Shown: piece by piece, positions 10,982-23,100 of the stretch | Layout: every line of letters starts with the position of its first letter | Numbering within the stretch: the first letter of the stretch is position 1 | From: Piscicola geometra | Lineage: Eukaryota; Annelida; Clitellata; Hirudinida; Piscicolidae | Direction: 5' to 3' | DNA length: 64,000 nt | Assembly: GCA_943735955.1 (NCBI GenBank) | Contig: OX030960.1 | Coordinates: 8,917,288-8,981,287, forward strand | Made by a program: the position numbers and the translations under genes | Notes under the pieces: model-generated | Seen by the model: only the letters and a program-made list of their open reading frames with translations | The model's database searches: none | Told to the model about the DNA's origin: nothing

Positions 10982-13900
10982 TCACTCAAAGTCGACGAGG
11001 CAGGGTATACAGAAGGAGACACACACGGCGAGGAGGGTCAATGAGACTGCCAGCAGGAGGTAGATGGTCAGCAGGTCCAAGGAACCTTCCTTCGAAAGAC
11101 CTTCAATGGTGAAAAAAGGTTGTACGAGCAGTGACAGGAGTTTTTTTAGCCTCTGCCGAGAGAAGATTAATCTGAGCTTGATCAATATAAAATTAGACAA
11201 TAATGGCGAACAATGAAAAAAGAATAAGATTGTTTTCTGCAATAGTTTTCTTTCCATCATGCAACCATCGTACAACTCACGGTGGCTACAGGTGGGTCCA
11301 CTCCAGCCATTTCTGCAGACTCCATCGGGACACGCCCCAGTGACCACGTCGCAAGGAAAGTCGGCGCAGAAGCAGCCAAACTCGCAATTTGGTCCGTAAT
11401 GTCCTATTCGACAAACTGCCAACAGAATGAAGGAGGGATTGATAAAATTAAATACAAATGATGAATAGGTTTTCTAACCTTTTTCGAATTCCTACTCACG
11501 AGTCATTCCATTTGAACAACTCCACTTTTCCATCCATCCATCTTGCCATCTCCTCCCCACCTCCCTCACCAGTGTAGAGGCTGTAAATGCCTTGGCCTCC
11601 ACAAGACATCCTCTCGTCGTCGGCACACTTGATGTTGCAGTAGCTTGGAGCTGTGTCGAGTGTCGAGACTAATTGCTGAGTGAGCTAGTGAAAATAACTC
11701 CTTACGTATTTTTGGTGTGAATGTTTTTAGTTAATGATAAAAATATATGATTTATGTTTTTCATTCTGCATTAAATGCTTTTTTACGCACCCATGTGTCC
11801 ATTTTTTCCATACGTATCGTCACACAAGCATACTTCCCCATCCTGTTTGTGTGTGTAAAAGTGTTTCATCTGAGATAACAATTTTATTAAGGGAAAAAAT
11901 CTTGAAAAGCTTTAAAATTAAAACCAACTCAAAAGTGTACACAGGCACCAGTGCAGCGGCGTAGTTGAAGTTGTTCTTGCGGCAGAGGTCTCGACACGCT
12001 CCAATCGACATGGGCCTCGTCATCACCTCCACACTGCCCTTCATCTCTATGTTCTGGAGGGTGCTGTTCGTACTAATTGCAAATGTATGATTCAATCTAA
12101 TTAATTTATAATTTAATTTAACTTAATTAATCTGTTTGATCAATTCATGCAATTTTCTCCAAAAGCTGGCAACCTTGAGGTTCTTGAGGTCGTGTCCACG
12201 AGGTTCCAGGAAACAGCCCAGGTTGGGGTTTATGTTCTCCACAACCTCCTGAAGCCGTTGAAAGTCTTTTAAGACGTACACTTTCAACAATATGAACCTT
12301 CTAAGCTACACAAAAGGGCATTCATGCATTGTTATAAACAACAGAATTCTATTAGATTCATAAGACAAAGCAATGCAGCATTTTAAAATCGCATCACCCT
12401 GCCTCCTATCCAGGCCACCTGAGGCGGCTCCTGCTTGTAGACGTAGATGAGGAAGAGGTCAATGGCGGTTTTGGCAACCTGGAAGAAGATGGAGAAGTCC
12501 TCTTCGAACGTAACGCCCAGCACGTCCGATGGAAGCGCATTTTCTAGCGCCTCTTTTGCTATTCTGTCCGACAGACTGGAGTGTGTTTGTTTATGTGTGT
12601 GAGGAAGAGTCTATAGACGCTCAGTCAACTGAAGCAAAATCATAGGATTGGTTTGGTGGGTGAATGCGCTGGTGAAATGGAATGGTTTGATTGGGATCAT
12701 GGAAGGGAAACAAAAGAGGATTGCGATGGAGAGATGGAAGGATGCACAGACGCCTTTTGTTCCTGCTCCAGGACCTCGAGTCTCTTCTCTGCAAACGACC
12801 CGTTCACTTCGGCCTCCACCTTCGCTGTGCAGGAAAGGTCTTCCCGTCATCACCCCAACAGCATCACCACAACAGCATGCCTCCACACGCATCAAAAACT
12901 CACTAAGAACTGACAACGTATCAGAACCAACACACAAACACTCCCCCCCTCACTGCCCACACACATCATCCGACCAACTAACGCCTCAGAAGGCCACAGT
13001 CAGCACCTGCATACGCGTGCGGACAGTCGCAAAAGTAGACGTCTTCGTCTGGAATGCACGTGCCGCCGTTCTTACAAGGCGCACTCAGACACATGTTGAC
13101 TGAGAGGCAAAAGGATTTTAAGCTTTAAGTAATAATATTACCCTTTGAAAATTATTTTTTTAAAATAATAAAGTTTATTTTTAAATCTTGCGTTATTCAA
13201 CACACACTCACTCATAGAGCAATCTTTGCCATGGTAAGTTCCGTTGCATCCGTTGGGACACGAGCCATTCTTGACGAAGCAGTGCTTGTTGTCGGCGCAG
13301 TAGCAGCTGAAGACGCAGTCGTCTCCGTACTTGTTCAGTGGACACTCTGGCGCGAAAGAAGATTGCTGACGCTTTGTTCGAATTGAAAACTCTTGCTGCT
13401 TTTTTGAAAGTTAATGCCGCTATGGCGAATGAAACGATTTTAATGTGGCACTTTTTGAGGGATTCTGGAGCATTGTAAGCAATTTTGAAGAGTTTCCCAG
13501 TCAAGCACCTTGAGAGCAGTCTTTTCCGAAGAAGCCAGGTGCACAATCACACTCCCACGTGACCGACCTCTTGGCGATCTCGGTGATGTTGCAAACGCCT
13601 TTGTTCTTGCACTCGTTCGCTACGCATGGGTCTGCATGGTTGTGTGAGGAGGGTCCTGCTTCAAGTGTTCGATGGAGATGACTTGCTTCAAGTGTTCAGA
13701 GATGTGGGATGAATTAAAGAGATAAAATGAGCATCTCAGACCAGTGAGGTTGCAAGCCCTGCCGACATATCCAGGCTCACAAGCGCCACCGTCCACCATG
13801 CAAAAGCCGTCTTGAGCCCTGCACGTCTTGCCACCACGACAGTGACACATGTCTTTGCATGTCGGTCCCCACCTCCATTTGGGACATGCTGAGGTGTTTG

Positions 13901-14592
13901 GTTCGAAAAGTTTGGAAAAGCCACATTTTTTCGGAGTATTTTAACGAAGGTTCGTTTAAATAAAAGGCTGTCTCACTTATGTAGAAGGCCATTGTGCTAA
14001 ACTTTCCGCATTTGAAATCTACGGGACACTGAGACTGCATACAGGATTCATGATTTGTTCCGTGCATGATGTCGGCTGGTATCATACTTGTACAAAAACA
14101 CGTGTCAACCTAGGAGTGAATAAAAAATGTAATTTTTATTCAACAATATTTTGAGTTAAAATTTAGCTTGATATTATATCAATTTATCTACCGAATTTCA
14201 TTGTTAAGCAGTGCAAAAAAGTTTCAAAAACCATTTATTAAATCAGGAAATGAATTAATATGTGAATAAAACTTTGAGAGCCATCCAGGTAGCTCCCTTT
14301 GCCCTGCACTTGGAGAGACAGGTGTCTAGGGTGGGTTCAGCCGCTCCCTGAACTTCGTCCGGCAAGTGGATGTTAGTTTCTTTAGTAGACTTCATACAAG
14401 CAACATATAATTTTTTAGATTCCTCTGACCAAAGATTGTGATATCTTGGTAAGAAACCTTTGGAATTGTTTGAAATAGAACAAAAAGTTGGAATTTTTAT
14501 TGATAAAATGATACATTGTAAAAAAGTTTTCTATTTTTATTAATGTTAATAAATGCACACTTACACAAAATAACTAATATAATAGCTTTCAT
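10982..14592 (-). CDS. WSC and EGF-module cell-surface protein, 14 exons
   Basis: Exons 14565-14592, 14273-14457, 13977-14109, 13742-13888, 13509-13631, 13212-13346, 13007-13099, 12752-12824, 12398-12575, 12174-12305, 11949-12053, 11570-11684, 11281-11415 and 10982-11100 close in frame to 566 residues. Order: signal peptide (MKAIILVILC), a WSC-like Cys module (YVACMK, DTCLSKCRAKGATWMALK), four EGF or MEGF-type modules (e.g. CKNGGTCIPDEDVYFCDCP), a Glu/Lys-rich likely coiled coil (EKRLEVLEQEQK), a second WSC domain (LGCFLEPRGHDL, GACRDLCRKNNFNYA, CADDERMSCGGQGIYSLY), one more EGF-like module, then a hydrophobic segment ending CLVDFE-stop. With three residues after it, that segment is either a tail-less anchor or a GPI signal. 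WSC domains are thought to bind carbohydrate. Module-flanking introns are mostly phase 1, as in exon-shuffled proteins. The least certain join is 12752/12575. Confidence 0.85.
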
Positions 14593-14987
14593 TTCAACTC
14601 TGTTAAAACTAAAACTTGCAGACGACTTTTTGATAAAAGTAAAAGACCAATCAATAGAAATAATTTTATTTTTAAAACTAGGAAATATAAAACGCTAGAT
14701 GTTTTTGAAGTTTCAGCTCATTGCTCTTTTAATTTATTTTCAAATTCATCGCCGTCATTGTTACATAGCAACCGAAAGATGAGTTATCTAAGCTTTGATT
14801 ACTATTTTATAAAATAGCATTAGAATTTTTAGTTTTTGAAAGAGAAAAATGACCGAACAGTAAATCCATTTTTATATCGCATTTCTTCAAACATTTAATG
14901 AATATGTTTTGAGATTTCAAAGGATCATCTAATATAAATTTTTTTTAATTAAAAACAAAATATTTCAGAAATTTTAGGTTAAAGTCT

Positions 14988-15105
14988 ATGATAGAAACTT
15001 TTGAAAAATTAATGGTGGGCCTTGATTATCAGAAAGCTAATGTAGATGATCTCAATTTCATAAGAGGTCACACATCAAGACTACTCAATTGCATCCAGAA
15101 TTGTG
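14988..15105 (+). CDS. Candidate 5' exon of the CCP1 gene
   Basis: A coding-like stretch begins at ATG 14988 (MIETFEKLMVGLDYQ, then NVDDLNFIRGHTSRLLNCIQ) and ends at TGTG/GTAGGT, with an alternative donor four bases later. Its length and helical pattern resemble the N terminus of vertebrate CCP1, which begins with an Arm-like helical segment at this position. At least one exon between it and 17246 would still be missing; I could not find it. It is on the right strand with no other gene between. Confidence 0.45.
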
Positions 15106-15109
15106 GTAG

Positions 15110-16875
15110 GTAAACCTTTGATGAATTTCAATTAATATTATTTTAAAAATTATTAATATTCCTATAATTAGAATGATTTCATTAAAATAAAAAAATAAAA
15201 TTGTTTAAATCTTGTGAAAAATGGGTTTATAAAGAAATATTTAGAAAAATGTTATCTTGAATATCTATTATAAAGAAGAAAAATCATATTGTATATAAAA
15301 AAATGTTTTCAAAATTATTTATAATCTTGTTGAAATCCATTCTATGTCCACAATGATTGTAAAATAGGAATTTCAAATAGGCTGCTATTGCAAATATTTT
15401 ATATACTTATATATATATTATATTTATATATATGAAAAATATCATCAATATTTGTTCAACCAAACCAACAAGAATCATGTTTCTTCTTTTAAATAAAGAA
15501 AAATCATTATTTATTTCCTTGAAAGCCTCTTTTATTTAAAATGAATAAATTGAATGAATTCTGTGACATCAAAGACTAGATTTTTATGCAAAAAGTAGGT
15601 ATTTGATTGTGAATCATTTGAGGATACAAGTTTGATTTATCTCACATGAGGTAAAGAAAAACACCGCTTGTTCATTCCTGCCTCACCAAAACATTCAAGA
15701 CATTGAAATTACGGTTAAAAAAACTTAATTGCGTCAAAAAAAGATACTTTAACACAAAATTGGACTATTTTCAACGGAAAAATAAAAGTTTTCAAATATC
15801 ATCTTTAGTTTATAACTCCTAGTACATAATAAGAACTTTTCTATCTACAATGTTATCAAGAAAAATTGTTTAAGTACCAATACACCTACCTTAATATCAA
15901 AATAATACAAAATCGAATGTTAAAACACCATAACATATTGCAGTATAAAGCTCACTTATTGTTGTGGCTTGCTACATTAGATACTTGGAATAAACAATCA
16001 TGAACTACAAATGAGAAGAAGATTGGTAAGAGAAGGAGGAGGAAGAAGAGGAGGAGAAGGATGAGGATGAAGAAGGTGATGATTCTGAAAGAATATGCTA
16101 GGATGTGTGGATGAGAATATAGACGTTATGGAGTTGTTAGAGCTGTAAAAGCGCATTATTGACCCGAAGGTGTGGAAACATTTGTATTTAAAAACACATC
16201 TTTCGAGCAGTGCTTGTGTGGGAAGCACTGCGCTCTGGATGCATAGCGATCTGCCATAGACGATTGATCATCTTCATAAATAAGTAAGAACCAGTCTACA
16301 AACGTCTAAACAACATCGTACCAAAAGTAACGAACGTATAAAAAGTACACTGCAAAAATTATTCTCTCAATAGAGATCGTAATAATGTTAATAATCATAA
16401 TAATGATAAGAAACCTACGGCATTGCCTTTATAAGGCCCAGCTCCGAAGCCTAATTGCACTGGATTATTGACGCTTCCTTAAGCCTTTCTTTCTGGAATA
16501 AAGTCGATTTTCCATAATAATAACTGAAATTAATATTACTATTAATTTTAAAAGCAGAGGTTTCTTTTGCCATTACTTACTTACTGCCGGTGTTGTTGGA
16601 AGGAAGTAAGGCTGCAACGTCTTTGATGAAGTCATCTAATTGTGGTAACCTTACCAAACAGATCATCCCAGCATTTCAAACAGGAGCCTCTTTGTTTCCA
16701 CACTACTGCGTCCATTAACGGTGCCAACTCGCTTTATCATTTAAAATATTTAATTTAAAAAATCATCCATAATATCATGCATAAGTATAATAATATGGTT
16801 TTATCCTATAACATGATTTCATTGAAGTTATCTTTAGAGGAATTTAAAGCAAATAAAAGGATTAGAAAGATGATA

Positions 16876-16958
<83 letters not shown>

Positions 16959-17245
16959 AAACTTCTAAAAGTGGAACTCCAACACACAGAACTCCAGCGA
17001 CAAGAGCATCAACAGCAACTGCATCTGCATCCTCACCCACATATGCTCACGCAACGGTTGCAAAATGACGATTTTGCGTATTGCTCATTTGATTATAATT
17101 GAAATTTCGTAGTTTTTTATTACATTTTACAATTAATAATTTAATTTTTACAATTAAAGTTTTTTTAAAAGGATATAAAAATGACGATAATAATGATGAT
17201 GGTGATAAATGATGGTAGTGATGGTAATGATGACATCATCACCAG
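15110..17245. other. Likely 5' intron space of the CCP1 gene
   Basis: This is AT-rich and holds a purine-rich tract near 16020-16080 and a long GA repeat. A 50-codon open frame follows the GA repeat (16955-17099) but does not resemble CCP1. No exon could be supported, although the family alignment implies one here. Confidence 0.4.
16881..16955. repeat. (GA)n microsatellite
   Basis: About 37 GA units with a single interruption (GATAGA) near 16920. Confidence 0.95.
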
Positions 17246-20135
17246 GGAAGCTGAGACGCAGGTTCAGCAAGTGGCATCCGTCGAGCACAAACGACTTGCT
17301 GCGGCTTCTGAGCGCCGAGGCGAGGCAGACTGAGGTGGACGAGGAGTACTTGCTGGCGGTGATCAGACTCCTGTCCTACGTAGCTCCCTCTGGTGAGGGG
17401 GGGGTGGTCGTGACGGGGGTGGTTTGTAAGAAGGGGTTGGTTTGTAGGGAGGGGTTGTAGGGGGGGTGGGAGAAGGGGGCTGTATGGGGTAAGATGGCTA
17501 AGAAATGTTATGGGAGAAAGTTAGGGGGGGGGCAGGAAGAGTATGGAAGACTGATGGATGGAATTTTTGATATGGGAGAAGGAGAGGCCGATGGGGGCGA
17601 GAAAGTATATAATCTAGTTTTGGGAATACTTCAAAAACCAGTAACCACCCTCACTACCTGCATCATAAACACTACTACCACCAGCCACAATAACACCCCC
17701 ACCACGACGATCACAACTATCCCCACCACGAAGACAACAAGTTTGCTCTAAAGTGTCGTCTCAACAAGATTTGCCAGACGACGGTAGACTTGCTCGCCAA
17801 GAACAAGAACCTGCCCCACCACCTCATTCCACTTCTAAAAATCGTCAAACTCTACTCGAAGGATAGTGAGTGGGTGGATGGTGTTGATGGATTGCCACAA
17901 CCAACCACACCACACCACAACCACACCACACCACAACCACGTCCTCTTCACACACACACACACACACCCACCACCACCAACACAGACATCTTATGCATCA
18001 GACTGCACAAACTCAACCTCTTGGAGCACGTGCACTGCATCTACAAGAACTACTCCAAGTCTAAGTCAATCGTCCTCAAACTCTGTCTCCTCACCCTCCT
18101 CCAACTCCTCAGATACAGTCAGTCAGCGCCCAACAATATTCATCCACTTTCCGCTTTTTGAAAATTAATAAAAATAAAACGAAAAAGCTTTATTCCTTTG
18201 AACACCTGTACGCCTTTGCCTCTGTCATAAAATGAAATTTTCTCATTGTTTTTCTTTCTACTTTTTCCCACCTTTCTTCCCTCTCTATCTCTCTTCCATT
18301 TTCTACTCATACATTCTCTCATTTTCCATCATTCTCTCTCTCCTTTTCCATCCTTCTCTCTCTCTCCTCTTCTTTCCATCCTTCTCTTTCTTTCTTCTTC
18401 TTTGTATCCCTCCTCTTCTTTTTCTCCAGAATGCCACTTGGAGGGCTTCATAGCTCGCAAGGGAGTTGAAGACCTCCTCCTCTTCCTCCTCGAAGCGCCC
18501 AAGGCTTCCAGGGTGCGTCGATGAGAATCATTATTTGTTTTATGATTATATTATATTATATTATTATTATTATTATTTGATTCTCATTATTAATTTTCAT
18601 TTTATCTTCATTATCATTATCATCATTGTTATTATTTTTGTTGTCATCATCCTCATCATCATCATCCTCATCATTATCATCATCCTCTTCATCATCATTC
18701 TCCTCATTATTATTAAATAATGTTATAGTACTAACAACAGGTATGCAAGGTAAAGTTTTCAGTTGCCTGTGTCCTCAACCAAGTAGCCTCCATTAGTGAG
18801 GAGGGCTGGATGGATGGATGGATGAATGGATAGCTGGATGGATGGATGGATGGATAGCTGGATGGATGGATGAGTGGATGAATGATTGGTCGGACGATCA
18901 TCACATGGGCGCACACAGGATGCGGGGCGGAGGAGCTTCAACGCCTGAGGACTTGCGAACGCCTGCTGCACTTCTCGTACGGCATCCGTTCTAGAGGCTG
19001 CAACCACTCGTTCATCCTCCTCCTCTTCGACCTCATGCTCAAGTCCATCACCGCCACTCAGCGAGTCCCTCCCGCTCCTCTCTCCAGCTCCTACAACTTC
19101 CCACTTCCACTTTCATCGAGCGTCAGCGCTCCATTCAAGCCTGCCTCTCGTTCAACACTTGCAGTTGTCGAGGATGGAGCATCAGCGGTCGACACTGGCG
19201 AGAAGGCCGCTGGAGGAAGCGAGGAGGAGGAGGAGGAGTTGCTGATCGACCATGTCCTCAGCAATGGAGCCTTCTTCGCCAAGGTTTTTTCCTTCTTGTC
19301 ATCTTCGTCATCGTCATAATCATCATCATAATCATCATCATAATCATCAACACAATCATCATCATAAACATCATCATAATCATCATCATACTCATCCTCA
19401 TAATCATCATTTATAATAGATTCATTTCCATGCATAGACTGACCTCCTCCAAAAGCTGCCTTCCGAGGCGTCAACGAGCGACGAGGGAGAGGACGTGAAG
19501 GCTTCCGAGAGGGCAGGAGGACAAGCTGCAATGGAGGCGTACAAGGAATTCTTCAATGAATACTTCCTCATTCAAGTAGTTCTCTACTCGAATTTGTTAA
19601 GCTATTTGTTCACTTTTCTAAATATTCATTTGAAAATGATTTTTAAATACATTTAAAGCTATTTTTATAAAATAAATAAATATTCATTTAAAAGGGATTT
19701 TTCACTTGAGATACTGACTCAATTGTAGGACTTGATCGAGAGAAAAACGCCCATCGAACTGCCTTTTGAGATGTTCCAAGAGAAGCACAACTGCACCATC
19801 AATAACAACAAAGTCGCAACTGCAACAAGCAACAACAAGCCACAAAAGAATCCTCACAACAACCCTCTGGACGGCTTTCCTAACGGTGAAGCCGATAACA
19901 AGAGCCTCACAGATTCCTTCAATTCCATCGGAAAAAACAGAAGTAGTCTGTTAAAAAAAGTCCGTTCGTTTAAAAGAACGAGCGGTAAAAAGACGTCTGC
20001 AACAGATGACTGCGTGAAAGAATGTTTGGCAAGTGTTGTCTGTGATAACGACCCCGGTGCTGAAAGTAGTAGTGCTGAGTATGCCGCTGGTATTCTGAAT
20101 GAAGGAGATGATAGTGGTGTTCATAACGAGGATGT

Positions 20136-20167
<32 letters not shown>

Positions 20168-23100
20168 GTGATGAGGGTGATGATGATGGAAACAACACTG
20201 ATGAAGCAATTAGTGGCAAGTTTTTGAGGCTAGGCTGCACGGCGCTGTCGAGTGACGAGCTGATGCCGCAGAGACTGCACGCCGAACAAACCATCCCTTC
20301 TGCTCTGCCTGTGGTCGTCAGCAGCGGCAGAAGAAGAGGCAAAACGAATAAAAAGAATACTAAACGTAAGAAAACAAAAAATATAAATACCACAGTTGCT
20401 GGAAACAATGATGCCTTGAAGAGTGCATTCAGTCCGGCAGTGAATCAAGTGGAGAGGAGGGCTTCGTTGGGTGGGGGTGGCAGGAATAAAGGAATGAAGG
20501 GGTTCAATGGCACGGGAAAGACTGGCAGGCTGGAGGAAATAGAGGAAAGAACGTCTCAGGCAGTGGTCAAGAAAGAGTTGAAGCCGCTTGCGAAACGGCC
20601 GAGCAGCAGAAAGCACTGCTACCTGAGGCAGCTGCACAACAGTCCTTACTTGCGCCATTCCACCACCTCACACCCCTTCAAGTCTCCGCTGCATCCCTCG
20701 CTCAAGAGGCTCTTCAGCACCTCTTGCCGCACCAACAACAACTCTCTGAACGACGACAAGCCACCACCAGCGAACAAAGCCCTCCTCCGCTCGTTCACTC
20801 TTGACGATGCCCCTTCAACGTCGTCAATTGCTCTCGACAGCGACAAGAGCTTCAGCAGCTTCAGCAGCTTTGGCAGCATCGGCAGCAGTAGTAGTAGTTG
20901 TGGTGGTGGTGGCGGTGGTGGTGGCGGTAGTGGTCGTCTCGACAAGCTGGATAACCGAGTGCCATACCAACTCATTGATTTGCGTTAGATTTCGTTGTTT
21001 TTCAATTAATGTAACATTTAAATTCTGAAAACACCTTTCTAGCTCACTCCACCAACACACACAACCACACACACAGAAGGAAACGTGGTCAGCAGCGGGG
21101 CGTACGACCAGCTGGTGGGGGACCAGGAGGGACTGCTGAGGACCGCCCAAGGCACCAGGGCCACCATCCCCCTCGCCTCGATCGCCTTCCCTGAACTGCA
21201 CGGCTTCTCGCTGCCCCCCTACCGGGAAGACCTCGTCTCGTGCAAGAAGTTCTGCATCATGAAGTTTGTCTTCTCAGCTTTAGTTTTTGCTTATTATTAT
21301 TATTTGTTTTCTTATGAAATTATTTTACGTTTATTCAGATAAATAAAATTTTGTGAGGAGAAATAAAGTGTTTCTTGGCAGTGAACCTTTCACCTGCTTC
21401 TGAACCATCGAATCCACCATTTCGAACGCAGAAAGAAGATGACAGAGGACGTGAACAGACACCTGGACGCAGGCAGCATCGTCAACAAGACTGTCTACGA
21501 CCTCGACTCACTGCTCCACCCTCGCGTCGACCCCTTCAGCGCCCCCAAGCCGAAAGTCATCCAAGGCTTCACTTTCCAACCGGGCGTCCGCAACTCCCTT
21601 CGCTCGCCCATCAACTTGCCAGTGGTGGCGACCGGAGGATCGCAGGCTAGGCTCGTTGGAGAGCCGATTGTTTCGCTCACCTTCAACAACACCACCCTGC
21701 AAGGCCGCATGAAGACCGCTATGAGCAACGGTGAATCCAATTCGCCTATCAAGACGGCACTGCCCTGTACGCAGTCGTCGGATAACTACTTTTCTAAAGA
21801 CCCTCACACCTCTACCAACTACAAAAACAACAACCACAATAACAAAAACAACAAACAAAACAATAACAATAACAACAACAACAACCAAAACAACACCAAC
21901 AACCACAACAACAATGCCAAGCCACCACAAGCGACAACCTCAACTCAGCGTCCATCACACCTCAAAGCACCAGCACCCAGCCTCTCCGAGCAATTGCCTT
22001 CTCCTCCCGATGACAACAACAACAAGCAACAAGCATCGACGAGGCAGCTCCATCGTTGCACCGAGACACTCGAAAGGTCCAGCGACAGTCTCAACCAAGG
22101 CAGGAAAGGCAGCCTCCACAATAACGACCTCAACATGTTTGCCATTTTGTTTGTTTGTTTTTTAATTTTAACTTTTTTTATCGATGTTTATTTTATGTAA
22201 TCTAAAATTTTGAATTTCCTATAAAAAATAATTTTTTAGAGTTTTGGATTATCACTGACTCTTCATCCACCTCCACTCCTTCATAACCATCTTTCTCTCC
22301 ATCTTCCTTTTTTTCTTTCTTTTTTTTCTGCTTCTCCTCTTCCTCTTCCTCCTCCACCTTCTTCTCCTCCTACTCCTCCTCCTCCACCTCCTCCTCCTCT
22401 TCCTCCTCATCCTCTTCTTCCTCTTCCTCCTCCACCTCCTCTTCCTCCACCTCCTCTTTCTCCACCTCTCCATCATCCTCCTCCAGCATCAAGAGGCACT
22501 GCATGCTTCACGACAGGCGCTTCCGGGCGTGCAGTCACCTCCTCTTCGACTCACAATTCGAGTGTGGAAATCTCAGGAAGGCTGTCCAGGTCCTCTCGTC
22601 ATGATGATGATGGCGATGGTGATGGCGATGATGATGATGGCGATGATGATGATGATGGCGATGATGATGATGGTGATGATGATGATGAAGGCGATGATGA
22701 TGGTGATGATGGTGGTGATGATGACGATGGTGGTGGGGCGATGATGGTGGTGATGGTTAAGGTTGTCATGATGATGGTGTTGATGGTTGTCATGATGATA
22801 ATGATGGTGATTATTATTAATGTTTTATTATTTTTATTATTATTACAGGTTCGAGAGAGAGAGTACGACTTGTTTTTGAACGCCGACATCAACACGTGCA
22901 GCCACCAACAGTGGTTCTACTTCAAGGTGGGTGGGTAGTAGTTTAAAATTAATGATGCTGATGGTGATGATGATTGACCATAAGCATCACTATCATCATC
23001 ATCATCAACACCATCATCATCATCATCCTATCCAGGTGAGTGGCATGGACGCGTGCATGGAATACCGCTTCAACATCATCAACTGCGAGAAGGTCAACAG

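Noticed and set aside
16955..17099. Open frame after the GA repeat (FKLLKVELQHTELQRQEHQQ) as a missing CCP1 exon
   Set aside because: It does not resemble the CCP1 N-terminal helices and has no donor in frame before its stop.
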